DNA of 64,000 nucleotides from Mucilaginibacter aurantiaciroseus (GTDB lineage Bacteria > Bacteroidota > Bacteroidia > Sphingobacteriales > Sphingobacteriaceae). The stretch lies in contig NZ_JAMXOF010000002.1 in NCBI RefSeq assembly GCF_024055595.1, positions 62,001 to 126,000 on the forward strand, read 5' to 3'. The notes under the pieces are model-generated. The model was not told the DNA's origin and searched no databases. It was given only the letters and a program-made list of their open reading frames with translations. Position numbers and translations under genes: made by a program. The number at the start of each line of letters is the position of its first letter. Position 1 is the stretch's first letter. Below, one piece after another: positions 58,963 to 64,000 of this stretch.

Positions 58963-60747
58963 TTAAAGCTTGTTTATAATGCCTTCTAACTCATCACCCT
59001 CTAAAATTTCCATTTTTTTACGAAGGCGCTGTTTTGCCTTTTTCACGCCATCAACCGAAATGCCCAGCATGCTTGCCATTTCGCGGTTGTTAAGTTTAAG
59101 TTTAATTAATGCCAGCAACCTTACATCAGTACCAGATAAATTACCATACTCCTGGCGTAAATTGTAAAAGAAAGTATTATGTACCCGCGAGAATAGTTTT
59201 TTAAACTCGGCCCAGTTATCCTCTGTCATGATATGGGCCTGCATCATTTTATCTAAATTTTCGGCCATCTCAGATCCGCTGTATTTAGATTGTATGTTTT
59301 CGAGCTCTGTCTTTATCTCATCTATCAGGATATTCTTTTGGGTAAGATTTTCGGTGTAGCCGTTCAATACCAGGGTTGCATTCTTTAACTCTTCGTCTAC
59401 CCAACGTTTTTCTGATGCCAACAACTCCTTGTCTTTTTTTGCTTTTAGCCGCTGGCGGTTGCAAATAAGCGCTTTGATTATGATCAGTAGCGCAAGCACC
59501 ACTATAATAGTGTTTAATTTAAAAGTATTTAAATTGGTGCTTTTCTTTAAATCATTAAACTCTTGGCGGCTCTTTTCGGTTATCCATTGCATTCGTACAC
59601 GTTCAATGGCTGCTATATTATCGCGCTTGGATACTATTTCCCGTAATTTTTCTGACTGGTTATGAAATTTAAACGTGTCCCTGATATTATCTTTCCTGTC
59701 GCTAATGATAGCTTTTAACCCATAATATAGTACCTGCTGGCCTAATACATTTTCGGTACATAAAGCCAATATTTTATCGGTGGTATTTAACTGCAGGCTT
59801 GCCTCTTCTAACTTTCCATAATCTACATTGGTACGCACCAGCCGAAGCAAGTCTATTGCCGAGTTTATCTTCTGATGGTATTTAACAGATTGATTGTAAT
59901 CATTCTGTATTAAAGGGAAGGCTTTTTCATAGTTGTGCTGTATAAAATATACCCACCTAATGTTGCCGGTAGCTATTGCCATGCATACCGTGTTCTTAGC
60001 AGATCGGGCCATTTTTAGCGCGTTATCAAAATAGGCCATCGAGGTATTGTACTGTCCATCGTTATGATAAGTTAGCCCTATCGTATTTATGATATTGATA
60101 CGCGTACGCGATATTTTAGTTTGATGTTTTTGCGCTTGGCGAAGGTTTTGGCGGGCGTTGTCAAAATCCCCATGGGAGTAGTAAAAGTTTGATGCCTCAG
60201 AAAAAAGGTTGCCCATGCCCGGAACGTTATCAAAACCCACGTCACGAAAATTCTCTTCGGACAGGAAGTAGTACCCGCAAGCCTCGGCTTTTTTTTTATA
60301 CAGGAAGCTGTAATTTGCTTTGCGATGCTGGTAAATACCGGTTTCCAGTTGCATTTTTTCCTCTTGGGCAAAGGCAATGGCCTTGACAAAGCATTTATTG
60401 CTTAGGTTATTATAGCCGCGGTTAACTAAATAATAATCATCACTCAGATCATACGTGACGCAAATAAGCGGACGGTTGTTTAAATCATTTGAAATACGGG
60501 CCGGGTCATTAAGGCTATGCATAGCATCCGCTTCGGTTATTTTGCGGCAATCCTTATATAAAACCAATGCCGCATTGGCGCGACGGGCTTCGGCAGTATT
60601 TTTAAGGGTGTTTAAAACATTGGGCCGATATACGGGTTTTTTTTCCTGTTTGGCTGCGTAAGAAAACAAAGGCGCAATTAACAGTAACCATAAAGGCAGC
60701 GCACATAAAATTTTACACAATAGGGCTTTAAAAAACTTTGGTGTCAA
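58963..60747 (-). CDS. Membrane-anchored TPR/HTH regulator
   Basis: 594 residues. Signal or anchor helix at 7-30, periplasmic TPR-type helical repeats (about 80-400), one transmembrane helix (NTIIVVLALLIIIKALIC, about 420-440), a coiled-coil cytosolic linker (ERWVDEELKNATLVLNGYTE on) and a C-terminal LuxR/GerE-like HTH (TDVRLLALIKLKLNNREMAS, MLGISVDGVKKAKQRLRKKM). This layout, periplasmic TPR, one TM, cytosolic HTH, is a known Bacteroidetes type (SusR-like/hybrid). It could sense a glycan or peptide outside and act on DNA directly at the membrane. Confidence 0.88.
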   Translation of the reverse strand: MTPKFFKALLCKILCALPLWLLLIAPLFSYAAKQEKKPVYRPNVLNTLKNTAEARRANAALVLYKDCRKITEADAMHSLNDPARISNDLNNRPLICVTYDLSDDYYLVNRGYNNLSNKCFVKAIAFAQEEKMQLETGIYQHRKANYSFLYKKKAEACGYYFLSEENFRDVGFDNVPGMGNLFSEASNFYYSHGDFDNARQNLRQAQKHQTKISRTRINIINTIGLTYHNDGQYNTSMAYFDNALKMARSAKNTVCMAIATGNIRWVYFIQHNYEKAFPLIQNDYNQSVKYHQKINSAIDLLRLVRTNVDYGKLEEASLQLNTTDKILALCTENVLGQQVLYYGLKAIISDRKDNIRDTFKFHNQSEKLREIVSKRDNIAAIERVRMQWITEKSRQEFNDLKKSTNLNTFKLNTIIVVLALLIIIKALICNRQRLKAKKDKELLASEKRWVDEELKNATLVLNGYTENLTQKNILIDEIKTELENIQSKYSGSEMAENLDKMMQAHIMTEDNWAEFKKLFSRVHNTFFYNLRQEYGNLSGTDVRLLALIKLKLNNREMASMLGISVDGVKKAKQRLRKKMEILEGDELEGIINKL

Positions 60748-60790
60748 AGCTAAATAGTTAATTAGTAGGGGAAATATTTACGGTATAAAA

Positions 60791-60831
60791 TTACTAAAGA
60801 TCAATTATTTTTTACAATTAATCTTTAGTAA
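60791..60831. other. Inverted repeat between the TPR-HTH gene and the next exporter
   Basis: TTACTAAAGAT (60791-60801) and ATCTTTAGTAA (60821-60831) are perfect inverted arms with 19 bp of AT-rich sequence between. It is either an operator of the TPR-HTH gene, whose start is 43 bp away, or the terminator of the exporter gene at 60869. Confidence 0.5.
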
Positions 60832-60868
60832 AATTCAGCCTAAATTAAGGGGGATTTTTACCTGCTAA

Positions 60869-62188
60869 TTAACTGATAGGGCATTTAATAACTTCGGGTT
60901 CGTGGATCTGTTTTAATGATAGCGGGATAAGCTTTCTTGTTTTAAGGAAGGTAATGGTTACGATCATCAGCGTCATGCTGCCGCCAAATAAAACCGCCGG
61001 TATGGTGCCCAATAGTTTAGCTGCCATGCCCGATTCAAAATCGCCTATCTCGTTAGATGAACCAATAAACATAGAATTTACTGCAGATACCCTCCCACGC
61101 ATATGGTCGGGCGTTAAAAGTTGCATGATAGTGCTACGGATGATAACACTTACACTATCAAACGCGCCCTGCAGAAACAGGAACAATAGCGATACGTAAA
61201 AAACGGTTGACAGGCCAAATCCGATGATACAAACACCGAAACCTGCTACTGCGATCAATAAATTACGCCATGGTTTGTTCATGGGCGAGAAGCGGATCAT
61301 GGCCAGCATCGTTAATGCAGCACCTAATGAAGATGCCATACGCATAATGCCCAAGCCTTCGGCACCTACCTTTAAAATATCAAGGGCAAAAACAGGAAGT
61401 AATGCAACAACACCGCCAAAAAATACCGAGAACAGATCGAGGCTCATGGCGTAAAACATCATCTTGTTGGTAAAAACAAAATTGAGGCCTTCTTTCAGGC
61501 TTATCCAAATATTTTCTTTTGGGATAAAAACCGGCGGGTACTCGCGTAGCAGATAAACCAGTATAAGGGATACCAGCATAAATATTAAGGTTAACCCAAA
61601 TGTTGCTGTAATGCCGCTAAGGCCGGGTATAATATGATGCGCAAACCCATAGATAAAACCACCTGTAAGCGGCCCGAGGATGGATGCTACCTGCCAGCTG
61701 GAACTGCTCCAGGTACTGCCGTTCGGATACAACTCTTTAGGGATGCTATGTGCGTAAATGGAAAATGTTGCCGGGCCGTAAAAGGCCCTTGCCACACCGT
61801 TGCAAAATATCATGGCGTAAAGTATCATTAAGATGCCATTGGTGTGTATTTGCGATGCCACATTGGTTAATGTTGTAATAAACATTACCAGTGATGATAA
61901 AAATACCCCCAAAAATATGATGAGGAGCATCTTGCGTTTTTCGTACTTATCAGCAATGTAACCACCGTATAAGGCTATCCCAACTGCAGGTATGGCTTCG
62001 CTTAAGCCGATAAAGGCCAGTGCAATTTTGCTATGTGTTAATTGGTAAATGTAAAAGCCCAGTACAACCGTTTGCATTTGGTAGGCAAACGTAAAACAAA
62101 ACCGCATGCCTAGGTACGATCTAAAATCCTTGTATTTAAGGGCTGCAAATGAGTCGGTTTTGGGTGTTATTGTTCCGTCGTCTGGCAA
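60869..62188 (-). CDS. MFS exporter (MFS_3/EntS-like)
   Basis: 439 residues starting from TTG at 62188; no upstream ATG is possible because TAA closes the frame and the first internal ATG is at residue 28. Twelve TM helices; GGYIADKYEKRKMLLIIFLG fits motif A, PNGSTWSSSSWQVASILGPL the central loop, and LTPDHMRGRVSAVNSMFIGS the second repeat. The subgroup includes siderophore and enterobactin exporters, but the substrate is open. It lies downstream of the M28 peptidase gene with a hairpin between. Confidence 0.88.
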   Translation of the reverse strand: MPDDGTITPKTDSFAALKYKDFRSYLGMRFCFTFAYQMQTVVLGFYIYQLTHSKIALAFIGLSEAIPAVGIALYGGYIADKYEKRKMLLIIFLGVFLSSLVMFITTLTNVASQIHTNGILMILYAMIFCNGVARAFYGPATFSIYAHSIPKELYPNGSTWSSSSWQVASILGPLTGGFIYGFAHHIIPGLSGITATFGLTLIFMLVSLILVYLLREYPPVFIPKENIWISLKEGLNFVFTNKMMFYAMSLDLFSVFFGGVVALLPVFALDILKVGAEGLGIMRMASSLGAALTMLAMIRFSPMNKPWRNLLIAVAGFGVCIIGFGLSTVFYVSLLFLFLQGAFDSVSVIIRSTIMQLLTPDHMRGRVSAVNSMFIGSSNEIGDFESGMAAKLLGTIPAVLFGGSMTLMIVTITFLKTRKLIPLSLKQIHEPEVIKCPIS

Positions 62189-62209
62189 TGTGGTGGTATA
62201 TTAAGATTG

Positions 62210-62241
62210 AGGCCGCAATTTACAACAGTAAGATGCGGCCT
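62210..62241 (-). terminator. Hairpin between M28 peptidase and MFS exporter genes
   Basis: AGGCCGCA and TGCGGCCT pair perfectly over 8 bp, loop 16 bases. It is 15 bp after the peptidase stop; the T-run is weak, so it may attenuate rather than end transcription. Confidence 0.55.
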
Positions 62242-62255
62242 AAAAGCAATATTGT

Positions 62256-63644
62256 TTAAAAAGTTAAACCGTGTTGGTCTATCAAATAAACCAATGCGGT
62301 AATGGCTGCTGCGCCCAGTTCAAGTTCGCGTTTGTTTACGTTCTCAAACACATCATTAGGCGTATGGTGGATGTCGAAGTATCGTTGTGAATCAGGCCTG
62401 AAACCTATTAACATAATAGATGGTCTGGTTTCTTTCAACGGGCCAATATCTGTACCGCTGCCACCGGCTATTAATCTGTCGGCTTCGTATGGTTCAAAAA
62501 GTGGTTTCCATTTTTTATTGAGATCTTTTAAGAACGAGGCTGATGCGCCTTCAAAGCTAAAGCCACGTGGGGTAAAGCCGCCTTCGTCTGTTTCAATAGC
62601 TGCAATGTGCTCTTCTTTATTCGCGGCAGCAACTTCGGCATATTTTAAACCGCCTTTGTGGCCATTCTCTTCATTCATAAAAAACACAGCGCGTATCGAG
62701 TTTTTTGGTTTATAACCTGTAGCTTTTATAATCCTTAAAACTTCTACTGATTGCATTACACCGGTACCATCATCATGCGCCCCCTCGGCCAGGTCCCATG
62801 AATCCAGGTGACCGCCAACAGTAATGAATTTATTGGGGTTTTCGATGCCTTTTATTTCGCCAATTACGTTGTATGATTTAACGTCCGGCAAAGTTTGGCA
62901 GCTTTGTTTAAAGTAGAATTTAATAAGCGGCAATTTGCGTAACCTAAGCATGTTGCTCAGCTTATTTGCTGCCAAAGTAGATATAGCCGCTGCCGGGATC
63001 TTCCTGCCACCTTCGGCATAAACGGTACCGCCGGTATGTGGGTAATCATCAAGCGCCGGGGTTATAGAACGTACAATGGCACCAACCGCGCCATATTTGG
63101 CTGCTGCTGATGGGCCTGCAAAACGCTGCACACCTGCCGCGCCGTAGCCCGCGCCGGTCTCGATAAAGCGCTGATCGAACGGGCCGTTAAAGAAAACTAT
63201 TTTGCCTTTTATAACGCTCTCGCCAAGCGCATCTAATTCTTTTATGCTGCGTACTTCCACAATATTTGCAGTGATACCTGCCGCAGGTGTGCCTACCGAC
63301 ATGCCCAGGGCCGCTATTGGTACTGCTATTTTATTTTTACCGTCAATAATATAACCCTGCTCTTTATCGCCGCGTACCCAATGCGGTACCATTACTTCTT
63401 GTAGGTAAACTTTATCAAAGCCGTAACCATCCATCAGTTTCTTGCTCCACTCTACAGATTTTGCTGCACCTGCCGAGCCGCTTAAACGCTGGCCTATTTT
63501 TTTACATAGGTAGCGCAGGTTTTCATAACATTGGCCATTAACCAGGACCTCGTCGTAAAACTTACGGATCTGCAAAGAATCTTGCGCTTGCGACGCTAGA
63601 GTTGTTACTAATAAAACGAAAGAAAGGAGGAAGGTTTTTTTCAT
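62256..63644 (-). CDS. M28-family zinc aminopeptidase, exported
   Basis: 462 residues. Signal peptide (MKKTFLLSFVLLVTTLASQA), a PA-like domain (about 120-240) and the M28 catalytic domain: GGHLDSWDLAEGAHDDGTGV (HxD and D-D), FFMNEENGHKGGLKYAEV (catalytic Glu pair), DEGGFTPRGF, and the closing His in DIHHTPNDV. It frees N-terminal residues from peptides, probably in the periplasm or on the surface. Monocistronic with a good start but no clear promoter. Confidence 0.94.
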   Translation of the reverse strand: MKKTFLLSFVLLVTTLASQAQDSLQIRKFYDEVLVNGQCYENLRYLCKKIGQRLSGSAGAAKSVEWSKKLMDGYGFDKVYLQEVMVPHWVRGDKEQGYIIDGKNKIAVPIAALGMSVGTPAAGITANIVEVRSIKELDALGESVIKGKIVFFNGPFDQRFIETGAGYGAAGVQRFAGPSAAAKYGAVGAIVRSITPALDDYPHTGGTVYAEGGRKIPAAAISTLAANKLSNMLRLRKLPLIKFYFKQSCQTLPDVKSYNVIGEIKGIENPNKFITVGGHLDSWDLAEGAHDDGTGVMQSVEVLRIIKATGYKPKNSIRAVFFMNEENGHKGGLKYAEVAAANKEEHIAAIETDEGGFTPRGFSFEGASASFLKDLNKKWKPLFEPYEADRLIAGGSGTDIGPLKETRPSIMLIGFRPDSQRYFDIHHTPNDVFENVNKRELELGAAAITALVYLIDQHGLTF

Positions 63645-63697
63645 GATAGGATGCGTTCAAGCAAATGTAATATTTGCCACGCATTTTAGCATGTGTT

Positions 63698-64000
63698 TTA
63701 TGATATTTTATCCCAGCTTAACCCGGCATTTTTTGCCTGGAAAGTTAAGTTCAGGATCTGATTTTCGGGAGCAGTCAGTTGCGGGTCTTTCTCAAATATT
63801 TCGATAACGAGGTTTCGTGCTTGCTGTAATATTTCCTGGTCGGTGGTTAAGTCGGCAATTTTCAAGTCTAATACGCCGCTTTGCTGGGTGCCTTCGATGT
63901 TACCGGGGCCGCGCAGCTGCATATCAATCTCCGCTATCTCGAAACCGTTATTGGTTTTTACCATGGTGTTTAAACGGATGCGGCCATCGTGGCTCAGCTT
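63698..64000 (-). CDS. recG: ATP-dependent DNA helicase RecG, C-terminal end
   Basis: The frame enters from the right edge (KLSHDGRIRLNTMVKTNNGF) and ends at 63698; only about 100 residues of a roughly 700-residue protein are visible. The block QLRGPGNIEGTQQSG and the closing part TDQEILQQARNLVIEIFEKD are the conserved RecG C-terminal motifs. RecG remodels stalled replication forks and branch-migrates Holliday junctions. The gene start lies beyond the window. Confidence 0.9.
   Translation of the reverse strand, partial: KLSHDGRIRLNTMVKTNNGFEIAEIDMQLRGPGNIEGTQQSGVLDLKIADLTTDQEILQQARNLVIEIFEKDPQLTAPENQILNLTFQAKNAGLSWDKIS

Overview
The window reads as a chromosomal stretch of a Bacteroidetes bacterium, most probably family Sphingobacteriaceae and Mucilaginibacter- or Pedobacter-like. 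The evidence is the gene content (gliding lipoprotein GldD, DUF2911, DUF4476, many signal-peptide and lipoprotein starts of Bacteroidetes type, a SusR-like TPR/HTH membrane regulator), promoters of the form TTG-N19-TAnnTTTG, and a moderate GC content. The species assignment is inference from gene family resemblance. No rRNA, tRNA, CRISPR array or prophage was seen.

Layout. 1-6270: a truncated TPR protein, a class C-type serine hydrolase lipoprotein, a YbaB nucleoid protein, a metallo-hydrolase, a tiny Met/Lys-rich exported protein and the glycogen pair glgC-glgA. 6826-17520: DNA polymerase I, the repair proteins Tag and an alkyltransferase-like protein, two VOC proteins, trmB, a membrane/envelope operon (YtxH, holin-like, unknown), an AI-2E transporter, and a sigma-54 response regulator followed at once by a 69-residue protein that looks like an isolated histidine-kinase dimerisation domain. 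17685-24542: an outer-membrane protein, enoyl-CoA hydratase, a stand-alone B12-binding protein, glnS, a cell-wall amidase lipoprotein and a DinD homologue. 24603-25887: a small accessory cluster (frameshifted gene, HNH endonuclease, 53-residue zinc ribbon). 26082-33444: pdhB, M23 peptidase, rbfA, LolC/E-type permease, MBL hydrolase, gldD, aroE and a methyltransferase, mostly core functions on the minus strand. 33622-41121: glycosyltransferase, histidine kinase, DinB, DUF2911, CDF transporter, and a sodium:solute symporter preceded by two small membrane proteins.

41322-42790 is the most unusual region. A solitary Y1 transposase of the REP-associated (RAYT/IS200-like) kind is flanked by palindromes, and its start codon abuts a 117-bp-period tandem array in which each unit carries REP-like hairpins. 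42830-50142 holds a PIG-L deacetylase and a TetR-controlled TolC/HlyD/DHA2 tripartite efflux operon. 50366-51116 is a decayed ahpC-ahpD locus in which a deletion fused the two genes and several stops and frameshifts accumulated. 51378-53751 has a PfkB kinase, a GIY-YIG nuclease flanked by inverted copies of a dispersed repeat, triple hairpins and a conserved unknown gene. 53752-64000 holds a prolyl oligopeptidase, a TetR/MFS operon with a clear palindromic operator, a membrane TPR-HTH regulator, another MFS exporter, an M28 peptidase and the 3' end of recG.

Read together: mostly housekeeping and envelope genes, interrupted by small accessory patches where dispersed hairpin repeats, nucleases and broken genes collect. 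Product names rest on motif recognition from translated sequence; no database search was run.
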